A program made the translations under genes and the position numbers. From positions 1 to 16,927 of the forward strand of contig JALLAP010000266.1 in assembly GCA_036939355.1 (NCBI GenBank): a stretch of 16,927 bases of DNA, read 5' to 3'. The stretch is from Thalassiosira profunda. Lineage: Eukaryota > Bacillariophyta > Thalassiosirophyceae > Thalassiosirales > Thalassiosiraceae. Below the pieces are notes generated by a model. It saw only the letters and a program-made list of their open reading frames with translations, was not told the origin of the DNA and searched no databases. Shown here in pieces: positions 1 through 7,604 of the stretch (position 1 is its first letter; each line of letters starts with the position of its first letter).

Positions 1-386
1 TCTATCTTCAGTACCCTGTCCATCACGAGGCCCATATACCAGCCGAGCAATGGCAACCCGAGCATATTCAACCGGAGTCCCACCTCCCACGGCCTCTGAT
101 CGTAGAAACTGATAATCGACTTGGCATCGTATCCCACGTTGAACAGCGAGGTCGAATGCGAGTGCTCCTGCGACGCCAGCCCATTGACCGCGGGAGCCGC
201 CGAGTGCAATTCTGTCGGTGGAGCAGCCATCATGCTCAGACGCCGCTTGACGCCACCTCGTGAAGGCACGGCCGGCGGTGCAACGTAAGCATCGGCACTT
301 CTCGCCATCAACAGTGCGGCCGAGCGCAGCAGCAAGCTGCATTGCTGCTTGCCTCTCCGGATTCGCTTCCTCTTCTTGCAGCCCAT
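1..386 (-). CDS. ABC1/UbiB-family atypical kinase, N-terminal part (runs off left edge)
   Basis: Only the first ~128 residues are in the window; the kinase domain lies beyond the left edge, so no catalytic residue is visible. The segment YDAKSIISFYDQRPWEVGLR, followed by a hydrophobic stretch (LNMLGLPLLGWYMGLVMD), matches the conserved pre-kinase region of cyanobacterial and plastid ABC1K proteins, which act in quinone and isoprenoid-lipid metabolism. Two starts are possible. The ATG at 386-384 gives a basic leader (KKRKRIRR), then SLLLRSAALLMA, then SADA/YVAPP, which looks like a signal peptide plus the aromatic +1 and Ala-Pro of a stramenopile plastid-targeting site. The ATG at 308-306 gives a shorter protein without the leader. 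I prefer 386, with moderate certainty, because an Arg interrupts the hydrophobic core. Divergent from the SNF5 gene. Other identities for so short a fragment cannot be excluded. Confidence 0.6.
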   Translation of the reverse strand, partial: MGCKKRKRIRRGKQQCSLLLRSAALLMARSADAYVAPPAVPSRGGVKRRLSMMAAPPTELHSAAPAVNGLASQEHSHSTSLFNVGYDAKSIISFYDQRPWEVGLRLNMLGLPLLGWYMGLVMDRVLKI

Positions 387-1009
387 TTTAGCTTCGATGG
401 GTGTGCAAACTGCCTCTCGATCGATTCGATATTGATGGATGGAGACGAGGGTCGAGCGGGCGTCTCCCAGCAAAGTATTGTACTGCAACGAGCGGGCGTG
501 TCTCCCACTAAAGTACTGCAACGAATGCCTCCGCTCCCCCTACGCCAATTCACCCTGCCGCTCGCCCTGCCTACGCCCTCCACTCTACCGCTTTCTGCGC
601 CGCGGATCACCTGTAAACCTCTGCTTGCTTTGCCATCTCGGCCGGAAGGCCTCCTGCCGAGATTTGCTTCAACAAGCGACAAGCTGGGTGTTCTTCAGAC
701 AGTGACGTGGATTTAGATTTAGCTCTGCTTTTTAGGTTTTGGTGCACCCGAAATATCCCCGCCCTCCAATCCAGAATCGCCGCCGCAGCCGCCGCGCTTG
801 TCCCTGCCTGCCCCGACCTCTGCCGCCTGCCGCCCCCAACCGATGCCCCCAGTCTCTTCGACGCTGCCCATCTTGCTAGCCGCTCGGTCGGTGCCGCCTG
901 CTCGCTCGTCTGCCCCTTGAGGCCTGCCCGTTCACTTCACAGGTGCATGCACCACACGCACCACCCAAACCCCAAACACCCGTCCTACAATACACCCTGA
1001 TTGCAAATC
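387..1009. promoter_or_regulatory. Shared upstream region of the ABC1K-like and SNF5 genes
   Basis: This 623-bp gap between two divergent starts has no convincing gene. It holds an imperfect ~35-bp tandem repeat at 454-523, a strongly pyrimidine-rich stretch at about 760-930 on the plus strand (C-rich, few G), a perfect 12-bp palindrome GGTGCATGCACC at 942-953, and an A/C-rich leader just before the SNF5 ATG. Open frames here (for example 342-716 plus, 308-682 minus, 707-1000 plus) have no recognisable domain and several begin at non-ATG codons. A 5' UTR intron ending near the CACAG at about 938-942 is possible but unproven. Confidence 0.45.
454..523. repeat. Imperfect ~35-bp tandem repeat
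   Basis: Copy 1 (454-490) and copy 2 (490-523) both start GAGCGGGCG, continue with TCTCCCA, then AAAGTA, and end TACTGCAACG. They differ by a 2-base insertion after GAGCGGGCG in copy 2 and a few missing bases near AAAGTA. The repeat lies between the two divergent genes and belongs to neither coding region. Confidence 0.7.
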
Positions 1010-1819
1010 ATGGCATCAATATCCAACCTTGTCCCAGTCAGAGTCGACGCGTCGTCGTCCGACGGGACCGTGCGGATCATTGACACCCTTGTGGTGGACA
1101 CGACGTGCCTTCCAATTTCACACGCACATCCGCCTCACGATGGGACCTCGTCGGGAGGTTTGGGTGCACTGTCCACGGGAAGGAGCGAGCCCAACAATTT
1201 CTCGATGCCCTCCCTCCTCGAAGCCAATGCCTCCCACTTGGCCGAGCAGCTGATTGCGGATGCGGAAGTGCAGGGGGCGGTGCGGACCAACTCCAGAACG
1301 TTTATGGGAGGGAGGCTGGATTTGTTGGGCGATGCGAAATTGCGGCGGGGGATTGAGAAGCAGATTTGGACGCAGCTCAGCATCGCCATGGGCGCAGATA
1401 AGAAGGGCCTGGTGTCGGGAGGAAAATCTCTGGGCGATGTAGCATCACTTACGCCGGATGGAGCGCAATCTGCCAGTGTGGGCGGAGGCAAGCCTCCTTC
1501 GATCGTTCGGATCAAGCTCCGTCTCCGCCACGAGAACATTGTCGTATTTGATGAGTTTGATTACGACGTCACCACCTCGGGGATGGAAGGCTGCGACCCC
1601 TTCTCGATCGCCAAGAGCATCGTGAAAGATTTGAAACTGCCCCCAGAGCTAGCGCCGACCATTGCGGCATCGATCGTCGAGCAAATCTATGGAGTTAATG
1701 TGGCTGATTCTGTGGAGGCGTTCACGTCAACTGCTGCCGTGCGAAAAACTCCAACTGCGCTCGTTTTGGATGCCACGAAGGAGGGCGGATCGTCGGACTT
1801 CGCACAAATTATGTTGTGA
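1010..1819 (+). CDS. SNF5: SNF5/SMARCB1/BSH-family chromatin remodelling subunit
   Basis: A single-exon protein of 269 residues. The SNF5 family is a core subunit of nuclear SWI/SNF (BAF/RSC) remodellers and carries two tandem ~60-residue repeats that bind partner subunits. Repeat 1 begins LVPVRVDASSSDGTVRIIDT (residues 7-26); its second half is at about 73-126 (HLAEQLIAD, KQIWTQLSIA) after a Gly/Ser-rich insertion. Repeat 2 is clearer, at about 166-228: VRIKLRLRHENIVVFDEFDY, then PFSIAKSIVKDLKLPPELAP and TIAASIVEQIYG, with the diagnostic DEF-D and PPELAP-IA-SI-EQ-YG pattern. The length is close to plant BSH (about 240) and shorter than human SMARCB1. The ATG at 1010 is the first in frame, in a good context (AAATCATGG); the codon three before it is TTG. 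Convergent with the TRIC-like gene. Confidence 0.85.
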   Translation: MASISNLVPVRVDASSSDGTVRIIDTLVVDTTCLPISHAHPPHDGTSSGGLGALSTGRSEPNNFSMPSLLEANASHLAEQLIADAEVQGAVRTNSRTFMGGRLDLLGDAKLRRGIEKQIWTQLSIAMGADKKGLVSGGKSLGDVASLTPDGAQSASVGGGKPPSIVRIKLRLRHENIVVFDEFDYDVTTSGMEGCDPFSIAKSIVKDLKLPPELAPTIAASIVEQIYGVNVADSVEAFTSTAAVRKTPTALVLDATKEGGSSDFAQIML

Positions 1820-1890
1820 ATGATTCACTGTGCAACACACGGCGATACAGAGGCCTGCTACGTATGAATCATTCACTAAATTGTATCGCC
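1816..1890. repeat. Interleaved inverted repeats over the SNF5 stop and 3' region
   Basis: Arm A GTGAATGATTCA (1816-1827, overlapping the TGA stop) is complementary to A' TGAATCATTCAC (1865-1876) over 12 bp. Arm B GGCGATACA (1841-1849) is complementary to B' TGTATCGCC (1882-1890) over 9 bp. The order A-B-A'-B' is the topology of an H-type pseudoknot. A and A' are each nearly palindromic, so they also read as direct repeats, and CAGAGGC recurs after B and inside B'. The element sits between the stops of two convergent genes. Confidence 0.6.
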
Positions 1891-1987
1891 AGAGGCATAG
1901 CTCTTTAAGCTGCTCTGTCACCCCGGCACCTCTTCTATCTAAGCATGAACCACAAACTTGAACCCCAACATTTTGTCGCCACCCCAA

Positions 1988-2994
1988 TCACTTCTTCTTG
2001 GCCACGATGTCGTGGTACTCCTCGAGCGCCGACTTCTTCGCCTTCTTCGCCGACAGTCCCAATCCATTGACCAGTCCGACGGCAATGAAGAACAATACCA
2101 AGTGCAGGTGAGCCTTCTGCTTGGCTGCGATCACCCCCTCACTCAACGAAGTGTTCAAATAAAGGTGGACCATTGTGGCACCAATGCACGCCGTCGTCAT
2201 GGGCGATTGCATTCCTTTCAGGATGGGATCCAACCCTTTGTTGAGGGGCAGGAACGCTCCACCACACCCAGAAACAGTCCCGCACATGATGGGCCCAAAC
2301 AGAGGGAAGGCAAAGAGGGAAGGAGCAATGGCAGCATTGGCAGCCAGCGTGAAGGTAAGCACCACCTTCGCCCGAATGACCTCGTAGAGCACGATGACGC
2401 ACGCCTTCACCATCGGAGAAAGAGTGATGACCTCCCACACGATGGGGGCGTAGTAGTGGATTGCAAACGACGTCAGGATTGCAATGGGGTAGGCTGCAGC
2501 AAAAGAGGAAGCTGTTTAGTATGGAACCATCCAAGGAATCAGTGCATTGCGTCAATTGCAGCTCACCATCATTGGCCATCGGGACAGGTATAGCGTTAAT
2601 GAAGAGAGGCACCAGGATGCCGCCGCCGGTGCAGGCGAGGATCATCGAGACGAGCTTGTACGAGAACGAAGACCCCTTGGGCGCCGCCGCAAAGACTTTG
2701 CTCCCGTGCAGGTAGGTGTACCCCAGCTGACGGACAGGTGAAAACGTGTATGGTTAGGAGAGCGCACATGATGTGTCACACCGCCGCCGATGGCAGCCTA
2801 CTCACCATGCACATGTAGAGTACCTCTTTTTGGTTCACGAGGACGAAGTTGGCAACCTCATTGTCCAGCACTGCAAAGAGGAGATGCGTGAGAGACACAA
2901 CGCGCAGGATACCGCAGGAGGATTCCGCCGCGCCATTGCCTCACTCACTCCACGCCGTCGGGTCGACCGGCTCTTCGATTTTACCCTTCCCCAT
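1988..2994 (-). CDS. TRIC-like trimeric intracellular cation channel (4 exons)
   Basis: Exons on the minus strand: 2994-2949, 2870-2806, 2726-2567 and 2493-1988. Introns are 78, 79 and 73 bp, with donors GTGAGT, GTGAGT, GTGAGC and CAG acceptors. The joined frame is 777 nt, 258 residues plus stop. TRIC proteins are seven-helix, homotrimeric K+-permeable channels of ER-type membranes that balance charge during Ca2+ release. The protein is almost wholly hydrophobic. The TM2 Gly-rich signature is ACTGGGILVPLFI (residues 68-80), followed by PVPMAND and a helix ending HYYAPIVWEVI. The symmetry-related TM5 signature is GTVSGCGGAFLPLNKG. A last helix precedes a lysine-rich tail ending AKKK, similar to but not a strict KKXX ER-retrieval signal. 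The ATG at 2994 is the first in the open frame, and all three junctions keep frame. It diverges from the next gene across 235 bp. Confidence 0.78.
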
Positions 2995-3229
2995 GGTAGC
3001 GCTGTTGTTTTATCGAGGCGGCGGTTTGCAGCGGCGGCTCTTCGGGCAAGTGGGAGGGCGGGGGAGGATGCGCCGGGAGGGGTGCGGAAGTGAGTGCGCT
3101 TGGAAGTGCCGGCCGAGCCGGAAGATCCGGCCTTAGATTTCTACAGCGGAATTGATTCAAAGAGGGGCGGAGGATTTCTGCCCTCATCACTCCTCCTCGC
3201 ACTTCGCACAACCTTTGAGGTAATCTGAG

Positions 3230-3604
3230 ATGCCGGCTCCGCCACCCCGGCAAGCGGGCCAGCAAAACGGCCCAGCGGACCGAGAAGAGTCATGCCGCTC
3301 TTGCTTGTACACCGGGGTGGGGACCTGCCTCGGCCTCTCGGGTTATTTTCTCTACTTGGCATTCGAAGAGGACGAGGGGCAAACGGCGCAGCGACGGAAT
3401 GGCAAACATCAGGGCGACTCTACAAAACGAAACGTGGCAGATGAAGGTGCTCGGAATCTGCGCAAATCACAGGCTGCCGGGTTGCAAAGATCATTGAAAG
3501 ATTTCATGAAAAGCAGCAGTCCAGCCCAGAAGAACAGACCGTTCTTGCTTGGATGCAGTGCAATGTTTGCGGCTGCGGGCGCCTATCGGTTTTATCTGAA
3601 TTGA
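3230..3604 (+). CDS. Small two-helix membrane protein, DMAC1/TMEM261 (DUF4536)-like
   Basis: 124 residues in a single exon starting at an ATG. A Pro/Gln-rich N-terminus leads to CRSC (residues 22-25) and a hydrophobic helix TGVGTCLGLSGYFLYLAF, with the CxxC, Gly-rich helix and GY-x-x-Y-x-A spacing of the metazoan complex I assembly factor DMAC1/TMEM261. A polar, charged middle (about 46-102) separates a second helix at the C-terminus (FLLGCSAMFAAAGAYRFYLN). If the match holds, it is a mitochondrial inner membrane protein helping to assemble the distal membrane arm of complex I. The family is short and weakly conserved, so the assignment rests mainly on the CxxC-helix pattern; the middle region is longer than in human DMAC1. 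Convergent with the next gene. Confidence 0.5.
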   Translation: MPAPPPRQAGQQNGPADREESCRSCLYTGVGTCLGLSGYFLYLAFEEDEGQTAQRRNGKHQGDSTKRNVADEGARNLRKSQAAGLQRSLKDFMKSSSPAQKNRPFLLGCSAMFAAAGAYRFYLN

Positions 3605-4048
3605 CCGCCGCTGGAAACGCAAAGATGCCTCGCTCTTGAAGCCCTGAATGCATTTACCAGCCACGTATGCAGTTATCGAAAGTTATCGAAATGAGAGCAT
3701 GAGTGAGGGGGCATTACAACACAAATCTTCGGCCGTAATGTAAAATGTGCTGCACGTAAAAGTTGCAGAGGGGTGCTTTTCTTCGGGAGAAGTTTCAAGA
3801 TCTGAGCTACCATACCATAATGGAAAACACTCCTTCATTTACAGATTACCTGAGATGCGGCGCATCTCAACAAACATACGATCATTGGGAAAAATCAACA
3901 TACGATGATGAGTGCCGCAATGCATTCGATTGTTCTAGAGTACTGTACATCACAATTATTCTACCAAGTTGTCACATATAGTTGTGTAAGGTGCGCAGGA
4001 CTGTTCCAATCATCTCTCTTCGCACGGATGTCTCTTCGCACTTCAAGT
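3605..4048. other. Convergent 3' intergenic region
   Basis: The 444 bp between two convergent stop codons are visibly more AT-rich than the flanks and hold no supported gene; short open frames here lack domain features. They contain a perfect 10-bp tandem repeat AGTTATCGAA (3671-3690), a TGTAA polyadenylation-like motif near 3739, a 19-bp palindrome (3851-3869) and a repeated ACATACGAT motif near 3874-3882 and 3899-3907. Confidence 0.6.
3851..3869. repeat. 19-bp palindrome with single-base centre
   Basis: TGAGATGCG, a central G, then CGCATCTCA: nine perfectly paired bases on each side. It lies between two convergent genes, 247 bp past one stop and 180 bp past the other, so it could be a 3' UTR hairpin or a protein-binding palindrome. 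Function is unknown. Confidence 0.6.
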
Positions 4049-5644
4049 TCACTCAAACGCACCGGGGAGGTCGAACGGGTCCGAGCTATCATCTACGACA
4101 TCCGCATCACCGGTCCCCATAATCGTGTTGAGGTTGTTGGCACTTTCCAGCACGTCCTCCTCGCTCATTTCCATATACTCCTCCTCGTCGTCTTCCTCCT
4201 CTTCTTCGTCTTCCTCTTCCAACATGTCCTCCATTTCAATCATCTTGAACCTGCCGACAGTGGTTGGTTCCAGGCCCCAGCCCACCATGACTGCGCCCTT
4301 GATTTCGATCTTCCCTTCGATGTTGTCTTCGCCAACCTCCTTGATGACTCCCCAGTATCCCTTTTCGTCGTTTTGCGTTAGGCTCGTTCCCTCGCTAAAG
4401 GTGGATCCAGACACGCTCCTTCCAAATCCAAACCGGTAAACCATCATCCACAGCTGATCTCGTTTCTCGCCAATGATGCTCCACTTCCCGCGCAATACCG
4501 TCGAAGTGCCCAGGCCGCCAAGCGTGCTAAACGTATTGTTTGCGAACAATTCCACAGCCATGACCTGCATGTTCTTTCCAGGCGTGAGCGCCTCGTCCGC
4601 CTTCTCCTCGGCCGTCGGTTCGTACTCTTCCTTCACGTATCTGTTCTCTGCCGCATCCCACCGCTCAAACTTCTTTCTCCGCTTGGGCAGGGGGTATGTC
4701 GACAGAAAGAAACGCCTTCCAACCAAATCCTTCTTGCGGAACAGCTCGATCAATTCGCCCTCTTCGTCTTCGAGCTTGGCATTGGTCTCGCCCAGGATTT
4801 GCTTCAGCTCGAACCGTCCTTTGCTCTGGGGGCGAACGATTGGCTGCTCGAAGAACGACGGGTGGTCTTTGGGATACATGAATTTCCCCATTTTGATCTT
4901 GCCTTTGGGCACCGAGAGATGTACGTCAATGGTGCCCTTTTTGGGCAGTGACGCCTGCGTTGCCTCATCCGACAGTGCTTGGCGCTGCTCCAATGCTGGA
5001 TTGTCTGTCAAGCTCTCGCCCGACTGAATCGCCACATTGCCAATCAAGATGGTATCAGCATCGCCACCAGCCTCTCCATCCGAGGCATCTTCGTCATCTT
5101 CATACATACTGAACGGCTTCTTCTCCGGCCGATCCGCCGCGAGGATGAGCTTCCCATCTACAAAGTCCCACGTGCCCTTCCAGGCGAACGTTTCCTTCTG
5201 GCGCTTCGCCAACTCGCTCTCCAGTTCCTCCTCCATCGAGCTCTCCTCGTCGGCCCCGTCGCTGAATTGCAATGCGGTGCACTGCTGGAAGGTGAAGTTG
5301 TCCTTCAGCTTGATGAAGATTTCCGTCTGCTTCCGGGGCGTGACTGCTTCCGGGGACACTTCGGACATCTTCTTCTTGGGGTAGGTGGTGAATTCTTTCA
5401 TGACGAAGCCGCGGAGCTTCCAAATCGTCTTGGGATCGGGCGATGTGGACGCGGGCGGGAAGTAGCCCCGCCCACCTCGCTGCTTGCGCTCGAATGGCAG
5501 ACCGTCGTCGTCCAGGGAGGTGAGGCGCCACACTCCCTGCAGAGCTCGCGGGTTGACATCTCCGATGGAGTAACAATCACCGCGTAGGAGGATCGCCGTG
5601 ACGACAATGCCCAGGAGCAGGGCCGAGGCGGGTTTGGCCGTCAT
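4049..5644 (-). CDS. Conserved-looking secretory/plastid beta-rich protein of unknown function
   Basis: 531 residues, single exon, from the first in-frame ATG (5644-5642); the open frame extends 22 codons upstream but only to a TTG. Residues 1-22 form a signal peptide (MTAKPASALLLGIVVTAILL), so the protein enters the ER and perhaps a complex plastid. The mature part has repeated Gly-x-Trp strands: LQGVWRLTSL (35-44), WKGTWDFVDGKLILA, LRGKWSIIGEKRDQLWMMVY and GYWGVIKEVGEDNIEGKIEI. This resembles lipocalin or fibrillin-type beta-barrels (inference). Two highly ordered blocks stand out: GKFMYPKDHPSFFEQPIVRP, and FGFGRSVSGSTFSEGTSLTQ followed by NDEKGYWG. The C-terminus has a long Glu/Asp run before ending FDLPGAFE. 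I do not recognise a named family. It shares a very short upstream region with the divergent gene at 5750. Confidence 0.75.
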   Translation of the reverse strand: MTAKPASALLLGIVVTAILLRGDCYSIGDVNPRALQGVWRLTSLDDDGLPFERKQRGGRGYFPPASTSPDPKTIWKLRGFVMKEFTTYPKKKMSEVSPEAVTPRKQTEIFIKLKDNFTFQQCTALQFSDGADEESSMEEELESELAKRQKETFAWKGTWDFVDGKLILAADRPEKKPFSMYEDDEDASDGEAGGDADTILIGNVAIQSGESLTDNPALEQRQALSDEATQASLPKKGTIDVHLSVPKGKIKMGKFMYPKDHPSFFEQPIVRPQSKGRFELKQILGETNAKLEDEEGELIELFRKKDLVGRRFFLSTYPLPKRRKKFERWDAAENRYVKEEYEPTAEEKADEALTPGKNMQVMAVELFANNTFSTLGGLGTSTVLRGKWSIIGEKRDQLWMMVYRFGFGRSVSGSTFSEGTSLTQNDEKGYWGVIKEVGEDNIEGKIEIKGAVMVGWGLEPTTVGRFKMIEMEDMLEEEDEEEEEDDEEEYMEMSEEDVLESANNLNTIMGTGDADVVDDSSDPFDLPGAFE

Positions 5645-5749
5645 TGTTCTGCAATAATATGCGCCCTTCTTATGCTGAATTGCAAATTGCAAGGCCTCTG
5701 CCGATGCCAAGCCGACAATGCCACCGATGTTCTGTGATCGAGAATTCAG
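5645..5749. promoter_or_regulatory. 105-bp bidirectional promoter region
   Basis: Only 105 bp separate the two divergent ATG codons (5644 minus, 5750 plus). Both promoters and both 5' UTRs must fit here or overlap the opposite gene. No TATA box is evident. Confidence 0.45.
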
Positions 5750-5992
5750 ATGATGTACAGTGAAGGCCCGACCGATTTTATGATGAGTGCACCGCCAGTT
5801 GCAGGCCCAGGCGCGGCGCGGAGAGTCGGCGGGGCGAACCTCTCTTCGGTGGAGTGGCTGATTCAGAGTGGTGCAGCCGCCGCGGAGAGGGTGATGGGCG
5901 AGGACATCACCATGTTGCAGCTGTTCTCGGAACTTTGCCAGATTTTCTGTCTGTCAGCAGGTACGAAGATGAAGAGCTCTAAAGATTTATGA
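5750..5992 (+). CDS. Small protein or first exon of unknown function
   Basis: The frame opens with ATG ATG at 5750 and reads 80 residues to a TGA-equivalent stop at 5990-5992. Base composition is coding-like (GC-rich) up to about 5960. The segment NLSSVEWLIQSGAAAAERVM followed by DITMLQLFSELCQIF looks like paired amphipathic helices. After residue 70 the sequence turns AT-rich and the tail GTKMKSSKDL looks non-coding, so an intron beginning at CAG/GTACGA (5961) is possible. Its donor does not fit the GTRAG rule of the other introns. A CAG acceptor ending at 6128 would join it in frame to the 6356-7411 frame; an acceptor ending at 6109 would give a stop after seven codons. I cannot decide between these models and recognise no family. 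Confidence 0.45.
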   Translation: MMYSEGPTDFMMSAPPVAGPGAARRVGGANLSSVEWLIQSGAAAAERVMGEDITMLQLFSELCQIFCLSAGTKMKSSKDL

Positions 5993-6355
5993 AGCGAGGA
6001 ATCTTGCCTCTAAGTTGTTATTTATGAGAGCTAACAGAAAGTCGCAGCAGCTCATTGTTAACAGAGATTAGATTGTATCACTGATAAATTGCGCCATATT
6101 TTGATTTAGGGGTAAGTATGTACGACAGGTGAGCCGGCCAAATCAAAGAAGTCAAAGCGCGAGGAAGAGGAAGGTGAAGGTGAACCTCCGGCGTTGCCTG
6201 CTCTGCGCTCGACGGCACCGACATATACTGGAAACGGACGGGAGATATCTCTAGGCGCACAGGAGGAGCGGCAGATTGGGGCGGTGCACATCCTGGCGGC
6301 GGTACCCGAGGGCCCGCCCGCGCGAGGAAGACACACGTCACATAGCAATTGCAAA
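5993..6355 (+). other. Unresolved region between two plus-strand coding segments
   Basis: The first ~115 bp are AT-rich and look non-coding. From 6116 the frame of the next gene is open, with no stop, for 80 codons before its first ATG; a stop (TAA 6113-6115) lies just upstream. The translated stretch has a Lys/Glu-rich part (AKSKKSKREEEEGEGEPP) and then ISLGAQEERQIGAVHILAAV. It is either an open 5' UTR or part of an exon joined to the upstream segment. GTAAGT (6112) and GTGAGC (6129) are donor-like sites in the same place. Confidence 0.4.
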
Positions 6356-7411
6356 ATGCACGCGCTGCTCGTCTTAATCGGATGGGCATGCGTCAACATC
6401 GACGTGGCGAGTGCGTTCAATGCATCGTTGTTGGATGGGAACAATGCGAGCGGCCCCGATGTCGATGCCGGCGAGAGTGATAAAGCTGGGGATATCGATG
6501 ACAATGGTGCATCGACGCCAGCTGCATTGTCGGGCGATGCAGGCAACGACGACATCGACAGCACTTCATATTACTACAACAACCACGGCGAGGGCAGTCG
6601 AACATTGAGTGCCAAATACGACGATGAGGCCACGTACCTAGACCTCTTCGGAGAAAGGGCAAAAGAACTGCTCACCCAGCATATCATACCATCCACCGAC
6701 GCGCAATGTCGATGGGATTGGCGAATGGGAAGATGTGAGCCGTACTGCGCATGCGGATTTCTCTTCCTTTGGGGGGATTATCACCTCGGGAGATCGTGTC
6801 GGCTGCGCCCCAATCCCCCTCCATCTTTGGCTGGAGATGCAAGAAGAGAAGAGGGCGGCGAGGAGGCAGCGGACGAACCGTCTTGGCAGGAGGCGTGGCA
6901 GGAAGTGTGGCAGTCCCAAATGGCGGACGGGGACGTCAAAGATGCGTCGGCCTTCGTTCCTCCCATGTTCCCGAAAAGTCCGCCGAACGTTGCATCGGAG
7001 AAAGCGAATGCCAACACTTGCAATCTCCCTCCGGAATCGCGCTACATTCAGATCATGCACCGGGTTGGCAAGGCCTTCGATCACTCGACAGCCGTTATGG
7101 ATGGATTGCAAAAGATAAAAAGCGCAACTTCTAGCGCAGTGAGCACCGCTGTGGTGGGGGGTCGACACCAGTGGACGAACTTGCGCCAGGGGGCGTGCGA
7201 GACGGTCAAGAGAAAAGTCGAAGAAAGAGCAAACAAACGGGATCAACCCGTGATATTGACGAAGCAGGGCGCGACGTGGATACGGAGGGTTTGTGGAGAT
7301 AGTATTGCTCGTGAGGGGATCGGCAGTGATGACGATTCGGGACACTCTATGGAAGAAGAGGAGGATGTTGGGGGTGCGAGACACGCAGATTCGGGAGAAA
7401 GTGTGCAGTGA
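6356..7411 (+). CDS. Secretory protein with a Trp/Cys motif, unknown function
   Basis: 351 residues from the first ATG in the open frame. Residues 1-20 (MHALLVLIGWACVNIDVASA) form a signal peptide, with ASA/F at the predicted cleavage site, as in stramenopile plastid presequences. The following ~80 residues are rich in Asp, Gly and Asn, including two NAS sequons at 22-24 and 30-32, which suits a secretory or luminal protein better than a transit peptide. The conspicuous block is at 118-151: Cys118, WDWRMGRCEPYCACGF with Cys127, 131 and 133, then WGDYHLGRSCRLR with Cys148. A Trp-rich stretch (WQEAWQEVWQSQ, 177-188) and a Ser/Ala helix region follow, then a basic segment (TVKRKVEERANKR) and an acidic tail. 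I do not recognise the family. The frame stays open upstream, so a longer spliced form is possible. Convergent with EMC5. Confidence 0.65.
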   Translation: MHALLVLIGWACVNIDVASAFNASLLDGNNASGPDVDAGESDKAGDIDDNGASTPAALSGDAGNDDIDSTSYYYNNHGEGSRTLSAKYDDEATYLDLFGERAKELLTQHIIPSTDAQCRWDWRMGRCEPYCACGFLFLWGDYHLGRSCRLRPNPPPSLAGDARREEGGEEAADEPSWQEAWQEVWQSQMADGDVKDASAFVPPMFPKSPPNVASEKANANTCNLPPESRYIQIMHRVGKAFDHSTAVMDGLQKIKSATSSAVSTAVVGGRHQWTNLRQGACETVKRKVEERANKRDQPVILTKQGATWIRRVCGDSIAREGIGSDDDSGHSMEEEEDVGGARHADSGESVQ

Positions 7412-7604
7412 TTGTGTGCTTTAGTCGCGTTGGTGTGTATTGTGCCCATGTCTTTCCAGTGCCCACAGAACTAATAGAATGGAGCCCGCCTGTCACCGTC
7501 CATTGCCCATCGATTGCATGGATTAGTGAATTGTTCGTCCATCCTGCCATTTTTCTTAGCCAGGTGGGGTGGTGGTGTTTCACTTTCACATTTGCAAATC
7601 ACGC

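Noticed and set aside
1001..1009. SNF5 start at 1001
   Set aside because: That codon is TTG; the ATG at 1010 has a good context and matches the family N-terminus.
4125..5587. Plus-strand frames including a poly-Ser run opposite the 4049-5644 gene
   Set aside because: The Ser run is the complement of the Glu/Asp tail of the real gene; no independent coding signal.
6129..6257. Alternative frame with a CLLC...H..H pattern (about 42 codons) as a zinc-finger exon
   Set aside because: It has no ATG, needs an acceptor not ending in AG to join the upstream exon, and the pattern is too short to support a domain.
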